A DNA stretch of 64,000 nucleotides from Tritrichomonas musculus (Eukaryota; Parabasalia; Tritrichomonadida; Tritrichomonadidae). Of the stretch, positions 1 to 10,364 are shown one piece after another. Positions within the stretch are counted from its first letter, which is position 1. Each line of letters starts with the position of its first letter. The position numbers were made by a program, and so were the translations under genes. The notes under the pieces were generated by a model. The model had not been told where the DNA came from and did not search any database. It was given only the letters and a program-made list of their open reading frames with translations. The stretch is taken from the NCBI GenBank assembly GCA_039105265.1, contig JAPFFF010000020.1:62001-126000 (forward strand), read 5' to 3'.

Positions 1-241
1 TAAATATTGATAGGAAAACTTGATTCAGAAATTGAATGAGAATCAGGAAAGTTTAACATAAGATTAAGAAATAAGGATTTATATCTGGCATCTGGAAATT
101 TGATTTTGCATTTTTTCTTTGCATCATATAATCGAAAATACAAGAATTTTTGTGAATTTAGGAAATAGCAGCCAACCAAAATAATTTAAATGCTAATTGA
201 TGTTAATGCATATAATGAGAATTATATAAAAATAATTTATT

Positions 242-463
242 AAAAAGGGAATTCAGAATGAAAAGGTCATTATTGTAGAGATTCTCATTAATCATCCTAA
301 AATTGACATAAATTCAAATAACTATGACGATCATTCAGCATTAACAATTGCTGTTCAAAATAAGTTGATCAAAATTGTTGAACTTTTAATTAATCAATAA
401 ATTTTTGATCCTGAAGAAAGAGGACTTAATCATTCATTTGACATTTCAATAATAATGAAATAG
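242..463 (+). pseudogene. Ankyrin-repeat gene remnant
   Basis: Translation gives one clear ankyrin repeat, with the pattern NHPKIDINSNNYDDHSALTI followed by AVQNKLIKIVELLINQ. An in-frame TAA at 398-400 follows, and then another 20 sense codons. The DHSALTIAVQ...IVELL core matches the ankyrin consensus (G-TPLH-AA...IVKLLL). No start codon or further repeats are visible upstream. Ankyrin families are very large in trichomonads, so this is most likely a decayed host copy. Confidence 0.6.
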
Positions 464-1303
464 CAAAAATAATATTAATATAACAGATAAAATAAGAAAA
501 AGTTCAGTAAAGTCATTTTTTTGAGATATACGCATTATAAAATCCTTTGTAAACGAAAACTTTATTGTTATTTTTAATTATTTCCTGGCATTCTTGAGAT
601 CCTCATGGGAAATAGTCATTATTTTGATTCTCTTTGATACTTTTTAACTCGTTTTTCAATTCTTATTCTTGTATAATTTCAATTTTAACGTCTTGTTGTT
701 CAAGCTTATATTTATACGTTATTAAATAAAAGTGATTTCAAAATGAAAAAAGTCAGATATAATAAACGGTTGGACAATAATGGGTTACTCAGAAAATATA
801 ATGTGTAAACTATTTAATATCTTAACCTTTATTTCATTTTTATCTCAGCAATTAAACAGTCGATATGATTTTAATTTAAAAAATTAAAATTATTAACTAA
901 CAATTAATATTTATTTTGAATTATTTTTTATTATTCCAAATATTTATTAATTTATTAATATTCCAAAACTTTCAAATGAAATATTATGTATTGTATGAAT
1001 TATTAAGCATGGTAATAAAAATAGTTGTATTTTAAAAATTATTTTATTTTGATACAAATCTAAATAATCATTTTCGAACTAATCATATTTAATGATTTCA
1101 TTTATTGATTGTGAACATGAAAACTGTACTTTTATCACAAACAATTGAACATAATTTTCTAAAGGGCTTTCAAAATTGAGTATAACCGAAATTTTATAAC
1201 AAAATCTATTAACCAAATAAGCAAACAAAAAAATTATAAATTGAGAAAAAATAACTCTGACATTTGAAAATTTTGAATTCAAAAAAATAGTCAGATAAAA
1301 TTG
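464..1303. other. Intergenic AT-rich stretch
   Basis: No supportable gene was found. Reading frames here are short and low-complexity. A 24-base A run (1304-1327) closes the stretch just before the kinase-like gene. Confidence 0.5.
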
Positions 1304-1348
1304 AAAAAAAAAAAAAAAAAAAAAAAATTCTAAAAAAATCAGTTCGGT

Positions 1349-1354
1349 TCATTT
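1349..1354 (+). promoter_or_regulatory. Initiator-like TCATTT before kinase-like gene
   Basis: TCATTT lies with its A at 1351, 12 nt before the ATG at 1363. Trichomonad Inr elements have the form TCA+1Y(T/A), close to the start codon. The fit is to position and consensus only. Confidence 0.5.
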
Positions 1355-1362
1355 TACATATA

Positions 1363-2220
1363 ATGTATAAAATACAAAAAGAGACCAAGTTTGTTGATAA
1401 ATTCAGCTCGCCTTTCAATGAATATGCAATCATTAATCCAATCGGAAAAGGTTGTCGCTCAAATCTGTTCAAAGTCCAAGAAATCTCCAGTCATGACATT
1501 TATGCGATGAAAATTATACCAAAGAAAGATAATGACGAAATGATGCAACAAGTTAGGAATAAGATCAACCTCCTTTCTTCACTCAACCATCCAAACATCA
1601 TTAAAATCTACGACACATTTGATATGAAAAATAACCAAAATGAAGAATTTCTAGTTGTCATAACAGATTATTGTGAAAATGGAAGCCTTATTGATTATTC
1701 GACCATATATGGATTTCAAAACGATATAGAGAAAAAGTTCATTGCATTTCATTTGCTGGAGGCCATCCGTTACCTTCATAAACATGGAATTGCTCACCGA
1801 AATATCAGGCCAGAGAACATTTTACTAGACAAAAGTCTGACGCCAAAATTATGCAACTTTTCAAATTTCACGAAATCCAACGATAAGAACTTTTTCAAAG
1901 AAGATATCTGGTCATTTGGAATCACATTGTATGAAGCTTTTGAACTAAGCTATCCTTTCAAGAAAGTTGAAGATGTTATAAATGATCGAGCTACAATAGT
2001 AAAAAGCATCAGTGACAAAAATTTGAAAAAGTTGATTTTCGAATGTATCAAAAGAAAAGCTGAATACAGACCAACAGCAGATAACCTTGCAAAGGAAGAA
2101 TATTTTCTTTTCATGAACAAACATTCAGAAAAGAAAAATAAAAAGAGAAACAATTCTAATCAGAAAAAGAAATTTTCCATTGAGAGAGATTTCTATTTCT
2201 CTTTAAAAAACATGCTTTAA
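1363..2220 (+). CDS. Protein kinase-fold protein, predicted pseudokinase
   Basis: A 285-aa protein that is almost entirely kinase domain. It has a glycine-loop region GKGCRS (residues 28-33), the VAIK-type lysine in YAMK (K50), a catalytic-loop equivalent HRNIRPENIL (145-154), and DIWSFG (subdomain IX, about 181-186), then a Lys-rich tail. The catalytic HRD aspartate is Asn147 and the DFG motif reads NFS (165-167), so both catalytic and metal-binding aspartates are lost. There is no APE motif, and the activation segment is very short. The fold resembles CAMK/NEK-like kinases, with LNHPNIIKIYD as in that group. Catalysis is unlikely; a scaffold or allosteric role is inference. The start is supported by the initiator 12 nt upstream. 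Confidence 0.85.
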   Translation: MYKIQKETKFVDKFSSPFNEYAIINPIGKGCRSNLFKVQEISSHDIYAMKIIPKKDNDEMMQQVRNKINLLSSLNHPNIIKIYDTFDMKNNQNEEFLVVITDYCENGSLIDYSTIYGFQNDIEKKFIAFHLLEAIRYLHKHGIAHRNIRPENILLDKSLTPKLCNFSNFTKSNDKNFFKEDIWSFGITLYEAFELSYPFKKVEDVINDRATIVKSISDKNLKKLIFECIKRKAEYRPTADNLAKEEYFLFMNKHSEKKNKKRNNSNQKKKFSIERDFYFSLKNML

Positions 2221-2799
2221 CCAAAAATGCCAAATTCTGTCATTGAAAATCATCGAATCCACGAGAAATTTTTCTATTAAAAACTATTCTTTACCCTTTA
2301 TTATTATTATTATATTAATATTTGTTTGAAAAACTGAAAAGCAGCTGCTCTCATTTGGCTGGAAAGTACCAATGTTGCAGAGAAGATTCATTGGTAGTAC
2401 AATAGAATGAATAATAAATCATCAATGAAGAAAATTGACTCAGTTTTCAACCAGTATTTCAACATTGAGTGAAAATAAAGCCAACATTGATTATTTGGAT
2501 TAGATAATAATTAGATGAATCCAAATTGATAATTGGCTTTTCATTTAATAGACTAATATGAATTAAATAAGAATCTTTTATTATTATTATTATTATTATG
2601 TGTAATAATAGAACTAGTCATAATTTATTTCGACGTAGGTTTATAAAACTATTTGTTAACTCATCTATGTATAAAGAATGAAAAATGCTTATATAGGAAT
2701 TCCCCCAATTAAAATGGTAGAAATTTGAAATCGCATCTTTTATGGATTTGTTCGATTTTTCCCTTTGTAAAATAAGCATTTACAATAGTAATCTGAGAT
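2221..2799. other. Intergenic stretch
   Basis: Convergent gap between the kinase-like and BspA-like genes. It holds short TTA/ATT microsatellites near 2299-2315 and 2579-2598. No gene was seen. Confidence 0.5.
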
Positions 2800-4146
2800 C
2801 TATATTAGCAAGCAGCATCGTGAATCATTTTTTGTTTCCTGATTAGAATCGGATTGTGTCATCTCAGCTCTCAAATTTTCGTCTTTTTCATTATTCGCGT
2901 GATTCAATGGCTGCCTTTCATTATCTGCCACTTTTTCAGTTTTCGGAACTTCTTTGATGAATTCGATGTGATCTCTATTTTCATCAACATAAACGCCAGA
3001 TATCTCAGCATCCTTCCTCATGAAAATCTTAGTCCCGTCCTCGAAAGAGTCGTTAAAAATGATCTTTTTCGCGTTTGGAAAAGAAATTGAGTGTAATTCA
3101 TAAGACGAGCAAAAACAGTAAGATTGAATTTCAATTTCTTCAGAGAGAAACTGAATAGAACACAAACTTTCCATTGAGCAGAATGCGTATTTTTTCACAA
3201 CTCTCACGGAAGAAGGAATAACTACATCTTTCAATCCATTCACTTTTTCAAAGGCAGACTCGTTAATCACCTCAAGTTTTGAATTTTTTTCAAACGAAAT
3301 CGAATTCAAATTTTCACACTTCAAAAAGGCATAAGCATCAATTTCTTTAATATTTTTAGGAATTATAACTTCAGTTACATTTCTTCTACAGAAAGCTATC
3401 GTCTCTTTGTCTCCATCTTCTTTGTCTCGCCGAATAAGAAACATGTCGTCAATCCATGAAAAAACTTCATTTTCAATGGACACAAAAATATCAACTAACG
3501 AATATGCATATTGAAATGCATCTCTTTCTGTGCTCTTTAATGTTTTAGGAATTTCAAACTTTTTCAGATTTTCACATAATACCCAGCCTTCAATGTATTC
3601 AATTTGTGAATTTGAATCAAATTTGATCGTCTCTAAATTTGGTGATTCTCCAAAGGCATAACGCTTGATAACTCGAATGCTGGAAGGAATTGTAACTTTT
3701 GTAAGATCTGATCGTCCAAGATAAAGTATGTCAAAAGTGTTTTGGTCTTCTTGACTTTTCCCAATTAATAATTCATTATTATAATATGAAAAAAGATGAT
3801 TTTTGGGAGAGACATCAAATTCAATCAGTCCTTTTAGTAGAAAAAACGTTCTGCTTTCAATCTCATTGAGTTTGGGAGGAATTTGGAGTTTTTTGATCGT
3901 TGAATTTTCGAATGCTTCTTCTTCAAAAGTCGTTACTTCAGAGTTATCGGCAAATGTAATCGATTCTATTGTATTTTGATAAAATGCATTGCTCTTAATT
4001 GTGGTAACTGTATAGTTTTTTTTCTGATATCGAAAATAACGAGGAATAATAACGATTCCTGTTGCTTTTGGTGATTCTACAATTGATGCTGTTAAATCTT
4101 CCGGATTTAATTGAAAGTTTATCCTATATTTTTCTTGAATTTCCAT
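2800..4146 (-). CDS. BspA-like leucine-rich-repeat protein with CaaX-type C terminus
   Basis: A 448-aa protein from the ATG at 4146; the longer frame to 4155 begins with TTG. Repeated units of the LRR_5/BspA type run through most of it, for example YAFGESPNLETIKFDSNSQI and AFLKCENLNSISFEKNSKL, with IPSSVRVVKKYAF-like phases. Trichomonad BspA-like proteins are usually surface or secreted and often end in a transmembrane segment. Here there is no signal peptide or membrane segment. Instead an acidic/polar tail (about 400-440) ends in RCCLLI. The last four residues CLLI fit a CaaX box, with a second cysteine next to it for possible palmitoylation. The terminal codons were checked on the minus strand at 2800-2820. 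A prenyl-anchored cytosolic protein is the inference. The nearest initiator-like motif is a weak TCAAAT 24 nt upstream. Confidence 0.85.
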   Translation of the reverse strand: MEIQEKYRINFQLNPEDLTASIVESPKATGIVIIPRYFRYQKKNYTVTTIKSNAFYQNTIESITFADNSEVTTFEEEAFENSTIKKLQIPPKLNEIESRTFFLLKGLIEFDVSPKNHLFSYYNNELLIGKSQEDQNTFDILYLGRSDLTKVTIPSSIRVIKRYAFGESPNLETIKFDSNSQIEYIEGWVLCENLKKFEIPKTLKSTERDAFQYAYSLVDIFVSIENEVFSWIDDMFLIRRDKEDGDKETIAFCRRNVTEVIIPKNIKEIDAYAFLKCENLNSISFEKNSKLEVINESAFEKVNGLKDVVIPSSVRVVKKYAFCSMESLCSIQFLSEEIEIQSYCFCSSYELHSISFPNAKKIIFNDSFEDGTKIFMRKDAEISGVYVDENRDHIEFIKEVPKTEKVADNERQPLNHANNEKDENLRAEMTQSDSNQETKNDSRCCLLI

Positions 4147-5229
4147 TTTGTTCAATAAAAATGGTTATTTGAATAAAAAATTTATTTCACTTTTTTGAAA
4201 AGTTTACAAATAAATTATTTATTTGATATCATTTAACGTCGTCTCAATAATATTGAACCGAATTATTAACTTTGTACCTATTTTACATCCTCTGAATTTT
4301 ATCAAAAAGTTAAAAAATATATCAATTCATCTTTATTTCCTAGTGAAAATTATTATTTTAATATTTTATTTTTTTGTTACTATCTGTTAAAATATTATAA
4401 CGATATATCTTAATTATTTAATATAAAACCCATTTTATCATAAAAAAACAAACTTTTTAATTAATATATCCAATTTTGAATTATCTCATTCAATATTTTG
4501 AATCCCAATTGTTTTACTATTGCATTTATTAGAAAAAGTTTGTAACAAAAGTTTAAATGATTTTTTACGATATCACTCATTAAACAGATTTACTGAGTTA
4601 TTTAAAGATAAAGAAATTCAAATTTAAATATAAATAAAAATAATTTAATAATCGTATAATTCTAAGGATAAACCAAATAATATGATAAAATTACTGAATG
4701 TTTTGCTTGTAGTAACATATGAAGTTTGCATTTGAGGAAATTTGACTTTGATTTAGACGAAAATCTGAATAACAAAACATTGATAACAGCCTTCTGTAAT
4801 TGAAATGGTTTGAATATACTTATTTAATGACTTTATCTTGAGTTTTTTTAAGTTATTTTGCTAGAACATGTAGTAAAAAGATGCAAATATGATTCAGAAT
4901 TGGAGCGGTATCAGACTGAAAATTGTTTGAAAGGAAATTTTTTGGGTGTACTGAAAGAATAGCAAAAGGACTTGGCAGAAAAATGGTGATCTTTGGAAGA
5001 AATCGAGGTTAGTTATTTTTGTTTGGCTTTGATTTTAAGTGATAGCCGAATTATAAAATTATCAAAAAGTTTTATTATTTATTTAAAATTCAATGGATTG
5101 AATTTATAATTGAGAATTGTACCACTCTATAATTGAGAAAATATATGTTCATGCTATTCTTCAATTATTTGAATGTATCAGAAATTTTCTGAACTGGTAA
5201 ATAGTTAATATTATCGGTACAGGGTTATT
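4147..5229. other. Gene-poor AT-rich stretch
   Basis: No ORF, repeat family or RNA gene could be supported. It contains scattered short A/T runs. Confidence 0.5.
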
Positions 5230-5237
5230 GAAACGAC
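5230..5237. repeat. Target-site duplication GAAACGAC, left copy
   Basis: GAAACGAC directly precedes the left TIR of the MITE and is repeated exactly at 6296-6303. Confidence 0.75.
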
Positions 5238-6295
5238 TAGGCTGACGATGAAAATTCAGAGCCATTCTCAAAATTCAATAAAAATTGAATGATCGACTCT
5301 GAATTCATTCAATTATAACTAAATTAAATTTTTAAAAACCATAAAAAGAGTGGTTCTAATATTTTAATTTTTATATCAATGGAAAATAAAAAAATAAAGC
5401 AATACTTTTAACATATATTTTTTTAATTTAAAATGAGTTAGTATAATAATAGATATTATGCATATCCAATTTCCCGATTTTTTTGAGTTTTAATGATTTA
5501 ATTTGATTATCAATTAAATAATTAAAAGGTACTGATCTCGTAAAATCATAAAATGAGACAAATTCGATTATTAAATGTGCTTATAAAGTTTCAGGACCAA
5601 CATTGCACATCTTGGTGGTTTACTAAGGCATATATCTAATTTATCACTCTATTTTTTGTTAAAAAAAAAGACTTTAACAGGTCTTGCAAAAATATGATTT
5701 TGTAATATGACTTTTGCCGTCAATTAAATATGAAAATTCTTCCATAATTATATCATTATTGTTCGAAAAAAATGTTGACTATTGTTTTTTGATGGCAATA
5801 TTCGTTTTTTTGGCATCAATCGCTTGTTTTTTATATTGGAACTAATAAGTTTTCAAATTAATTGATAAAACATATTGAAAAAATGAACCTCAAAAAGTTT
5901 TGAGTCTGAATTTTTTTGAATACTAACCGCCGTCATTCCGTTTATTTTTTTTTGAAAGTATATTTGTTTCTATAAAATTTATAATTATCTTATTTTATTT
6001 TTTAATAAAATTATATATTAATTAATAAGTAATATATAAATAATCATAATAATATATTTTATTAAAAATATAGCCAAATATCATAAATACTATGATTTTT
6101 AATAATCTGAATCAAATTCGATTAATATTATTATTATAAATAACAAAAAAATTAATTTTGAGTATTATTATTAAAAATTTAAAATAAATATAAAAATCAT
6201 TTTTTTTCTAAGAGATAATTATATTTTTGACTTATTTTATACAGTTATTTATGCATAGAAAATAATTGATAAATCACATAGAATCAGTCAGCCTA
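5238..6295. mobile_element. MITE-like element, 1058 bp, 8-bp TSD
   Basis: The element begins TAGGCTGAC (5238-5246) and ends GTCAGCCTA (6287-6295), a 9-bp perfect terminal inverted repeat. It is flanked on both sides by the exact 8-bp repeat GAAACGAC. Eight-bp duplications are typical of hAT (and also Merlin) elements. There is no open reading frame, so it would be non-autonomous. The match of TIR plus TSD in otherwise AT-rich DNA makes chance unlikely. The superfamily is inferred from TSD length and the TAGG-type terminus. Confidence 0.72.
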
Positions 6296-6303
6296 GAAAC
6301 GAC
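6296..6303. repeat. Target-site duplication GAAACGAC, right copy
   Basis: Exact repeat of 5230-5237, directly after the right TIR. Confidence 0.75.
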
Positions 6304-8478
6304 GTTATTGGTTAATTGAAAGGAGAACGAAGACGGTTTTTCTTGTACGTTAAAAAATATATTAAAATGATTTTATATAATTAATTAATAGTCATTTTTT
6401 CGATATTTGTTAATATTAATATTTTTTAATCATATTTAAATGAATTTGCATTATTATAAATACATTTATTGTTCAAATAATGGAAATTATATGTTATCAG
6501 TATCTGATTTAGATAAATAGGTATGTGAAATTAAGAAATCGTTTATATAAAAGATTAGTGATGGCATTATAACCCAATTGACCCTGCCAGAAAAGAAATT
6601 CAGCGTATGAATTTTTATTTATTTTATAAGAAAGAAAAAATAATCATTAAATGTTTTTTGAAAGATTTTGAATAAATTATTTATTTCTATTCAATTACTC
6701 TCAATTAAATTATTTATTTGAGATAATTTCTTTTTTTTTTTAAGAATTTTATTTATTTTATTTATGGATAATTTATTCAATATAAACTTATTACAATGGC
6801 AATTATATTATTATTATATTTATATATGTTTATATATAAAATATAAAATATAAATATTTTATTTATATAATGATAAAAATAGTTCAATTTTACATTCTCA
6901 ATCATCAATAAGAAATTTTAAATTAAATATCATCGTCCAAGAGTCAATTTTGAACACAATTTCATATAAAATAAATCTTTCATATTCAATTATTAATTTT
7001 CATGAAATTCCATCAAACAATGTATTAAAGTAGGATTTTTCTTATAAAACATTTGTATTTCTTTATTATTAAATCTGTATTTATATTAATTTATCAAAAT
7101 GAAGCCTATTAATAAATAATTTTATTATAATTTTAATATTTATTAAAATAAGCAAGTTTTATTAATTATTACATAAGTAATAAGTAATATTTCACACCTT
7201 TACTTTGCTATTTTAGCCTTTTTCCTCAATCTAATATATCTTATATTTTGGCTTCAAATTTGAAATATATCATATAAAAATCCAATATTTAATCAATTTA
7301 ACAGGCTGGGTAAGCTCTTTTAATTTTTTTTTAGATTTGAAAAAAATATTTATAAAAAATATACTAAATAATTAAGCTTAACATTTTAGTATGTCATTAT
7401 ATAAAAATATAATAGTAAAAAAAGTGATTTATGTCATTTTTGTTAAGATAAAATAAAAATGAAAGAGATTATTTTATATAGTTTTAATTCAATTTTTTAA
7501 AAAAATAAAATGTTATTATCTTATTATATTTTTATAAACACTATATAATATCACATGATATAGTTTGTATACAATATAAAATAAATTGATAAAATCATAA
7601 ATTATGAAAAATAATTATACAGCTGGCACAGATTCTTTGTAACAATTTTGATATCTAAATGTTACAAGAAATTGAATTAAAAATCTATCTTAACAATTCA
7701 ATTTATTAACTTTTTCATAACTTTTATTGTTATTTTGTGAATATCTTTGTTTCCCTACGATATTTCTTTTTGGTTTCTTATTAAGAATTATTCAATATAT
7801 AATATTATATTTATATTTATATAAAATAACTCGAAAAAAATCTTTGTCATAACCGTCTCTCAGTTCTCCTTTGTTAATTGTTTTTTTTTTTTTTTTTTTT
7901 TTTATAATTCAGCTTTGTTTTAATTAAAGAGATAGGAAATCTTTATAAAATTGAATAAAGATTTAACGTGTTTTTTATTATGGTTTTATTGGCATAAAAA
8001 ACTGTATTCTTCAATATTTTTTAATTTGTTTTCATTATAAAATATCATTAAATAAATTAATAGACATTTATAAACGTTTAAAAAACTTTAATGTTATTAA
8101 AAATTAAAGATATTTTAAGAATTTTGAGACTTTTGTCATAAACTTTTTTATTCCATTTTTTAATTCAAATTATATAATATTTGAATGGATTATTTTCATT
8201 TGATATTTGAATACGTCTTTCAAAATTCAATAAGAAAATAAAAATACGTAAATTTTAATTTTTTATTATTCAGTTTTGTTAAAAAAAATTACTAATTAAA
8301 TTTAGCTAATTGTATGATCTGTTTTAGAAATGTCATGATAATAAATGCTATATTAAAATTTTGCTTTTTTGTTTTTATTGTATATATATATACATATTAT
8401 TTTTTTATGAATGAAAATATAGCAAATTATTTGCCATATAAATTTCATTAGATAAAAATTGAGGACATAAATGGTCTT
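6304..8478. other. Gene-poor AT-rich stretch
   Basis: About 2.2 kb with no supportable gene. It includes a run of 23 T at 7881-7903 and a short TA tract near 8380-8395. Confidence 0.5.
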
Positions 8479-8483
8479 CATTA
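8478..8483 (+). promoter_or_regulatory. Initiator-like TCATTA before BTB/F5-8C gene
   Basis: TCATTA has its A at 8480, 25 nt before the ATG at 8505, which fits the trichomonad TCA+1Y(T/A) initiator. Confidence 0.45.
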
Positions 8484-8504
8484 TTTCCATATTTTACTTG
8501 CAAA

Positions 8505-9797
8505 ATGAGTAAAGTTCAAATAACGCCTTCGGCCATTTTAAATGTCCCTCTTCAAACATATCAAAAAGATTTTTCATTTATTGTCAATGGGGAAGAATTC
8601 AAGACAAGTCGCATTATCTCAGATTTAATTTCTCCAAGAATATGCAAGATTCATCAACAAGATCCAACAATTGATACATTTACGATTAAAACACAACGGC
8701 AAGGCGATTTTTCTCGCATTCTAAAACTTTGTGAATTCCAAGAGATTGAATATTCAAGTGATGAGCTAGATTTCATTGTTGAAGTAATTGAACAACTTGA
8801 AAACGATTCCATTACCGTTGAAGATAGTAGAGAAGAAGAAATCACCATTGAAAATGTTTTTTATAATGTTAAGAAGCACGAGCAATTCAGTAAATTTTTT
8901 TACAGTCGATTTGAGCACGAAATTGAATTCATATCTGGTCATTTCAATGAAATTTTAGAGAGCAATAAAGAAGAGTTGAAGACGCTCAGGATTGGCACGC
9001 TTATCAAGATAATGAATAACGAGAATCTTCGACTTGAAAGCGAAGACCAACTCATTCAAATAATTAACGAACTCTATTCAAATAATTCAAAGTATTCAAT
9101 TTTGTATGAAACTGTTAAATTTGAGAATGTCTCCACAGAATGTATCAAAGAATTTATCGGGATCTACGACCCAGATGAAATGACGAGAGGTACGTGGATC
9201 AACCTCGCAAGAAGACTCCAGCTAGAAGTTGAAATTGTGAATGAAAAAAGTGACAGATATGAAGTGAAGGGAATAGAATTCAAACCAAACAGCAACAGTC
9301 CGTTTGCGGGGATAATCGACCATTTAAGAAAACAGTCAAATAGCAACATTGAAAATGAAATCAGCATCACAGCATCTACAATTGGTAGCACTAGCGAAAG
9401 TTATCAGCCAAAAACGGTTATTTTGTATGAAAATGCAAGTAACTATTTTTATTCGAATAACACGCCAGGCAGCTGGCTGTGCTTTGATTTCAAAGGCCAC
9501 CGCGTTGTTCCGACTGACTACGCAATCAGATCTGTCCCTTACGGTCAAGGCGACAGTCACATGAAGAGCTGAAAGCTCGAAGGATCAGTCAACAATGAGT
9601 CATGGGACATTCTCGACGAAGAGTCTGACTGCTCTTACTTGAATGGACACAATAATGTTCACACATTCAGCATTGATCAAAAGAAAATCAAAAGCGCTGG
9701 ATATCGCTATCTCAGAATCAAAGAAACTGGAAAGAACTGGGGAAATAATGACTATCTTTCATTGAATGTTATTGAGTTCTATGGAAAACTGATATGA
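8505..9797 (+). pseudogene. BTB-like plus F5/8 type C domain protein, one in-frame TGA
   Basis: The open frame runs 8505-9569 (355 aa) to a TGA at 9570-9572. It then continues in the same frame for 74 more codons to the TGA at 9795. The N terminus FSFIVNGEEFKTSRIISDLI looks like a BTB/POZ opening, followed by a BACK-like helical part. The C-terminal part (about 300-430) resembles a discoidin/F5-8C domain: SWLCFDFKGHRVVPTDYAIR, then HMKS-stop-KLEGSVNNESWDIL, ending in YLRIKETGKNW...LNVIEFYGKL. Family members normally have Trp at the stop position (KSW-hEGS), so a TGG to TGA change would explain it. TGA ends several other genes here, so recoding is not supported. It may be a recent nonsense allele, or a sequencing error. 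The truncated product would lose the last beta strands of the domain. Confidence 0.8.
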
Positions 9798-10165
9798 TTC
9801 ACTTTACTTTTGGCAGCAATAATCTAATAAAGATAGCCAATCCATTTCTATATTTATTTATTTCTTGGTATATTTTTGTTTTTAAAAAATAAATTTATAT
9901 TCAAAAAAAGTTGTAAATACTATCTTGTCCTCAATAGTTCTTTTTTCCTTATTAAATATTTCTGATTATTGTGAGTTCATGTGTAGGCCACCCAAGACTT
10001 TTTCCTGTTATTTTATATTTAGATATATTTTTAATAGCTATATATAATTTACTATTTAAAAAATCCAAATTATCAAAGATAAATTAGATAATCGCATTTT
10101 GTAGAGGTATTCACGAAGAGATCTAGCCTAGAGAATCGATTGATAATTATATATTATTTTTTATA
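9798..10165. other. Intergenic stretch up to the Polinton-type insertion
   Basis: AT-rich and without a supportable gene. Its last 5-6 bases (TTATA, or TTTATA) are the left copy of the insertion duplication of the large element. Confidence 0.5.
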
Positions 10166-10359
10166 AGTAGTATATATAAATGGCGTGATTATTTAACGTC
10201 CCTTCGGTCCGTCAAATAATCCCTCCATTTACGCCCTATTCAAGCCTATAAATGGCCTAAATTGGTTGTTTTACAGCTTGTAGAAGACCCCTAGTTGAGG
10301 CCCTATTCGAGCCTAAAATTGGTTGTTTTGAAGTTGTTGAGACAAAAAAATTATATAAA
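10166..10359 (+). repeat. Left terminal inverted repeat (194 bp)
   Basis: Matches the reverse complement of 38359-38552 at 193 of 194 positions by eye. Inside lies a subterminal near-palindrome (ATTATTTAAC ... GTCAAATAAT, about 10189-10221). There are also two related direct units, each built on CCCTATTC-AGCCTA and AAATTGGTTGTTTT. This palindrome may be a recombinase or terminal-protein recognition site; that is inference. Confidence 0.9.
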
Positions 10360-10364
10360 CTTTT

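Noticed and set aside
7881-7903. Long T run as a terminator
   Set aside because: No gene ends nearby; similar homopolymers occur at 1304 and 40334 in both orientations.
9570-9572. TGA read as tryptophan (variant genetic code)
   Set aside because: TGA ends the IBD, basic-protein and mariner genes in this window, so it acts as stop here.
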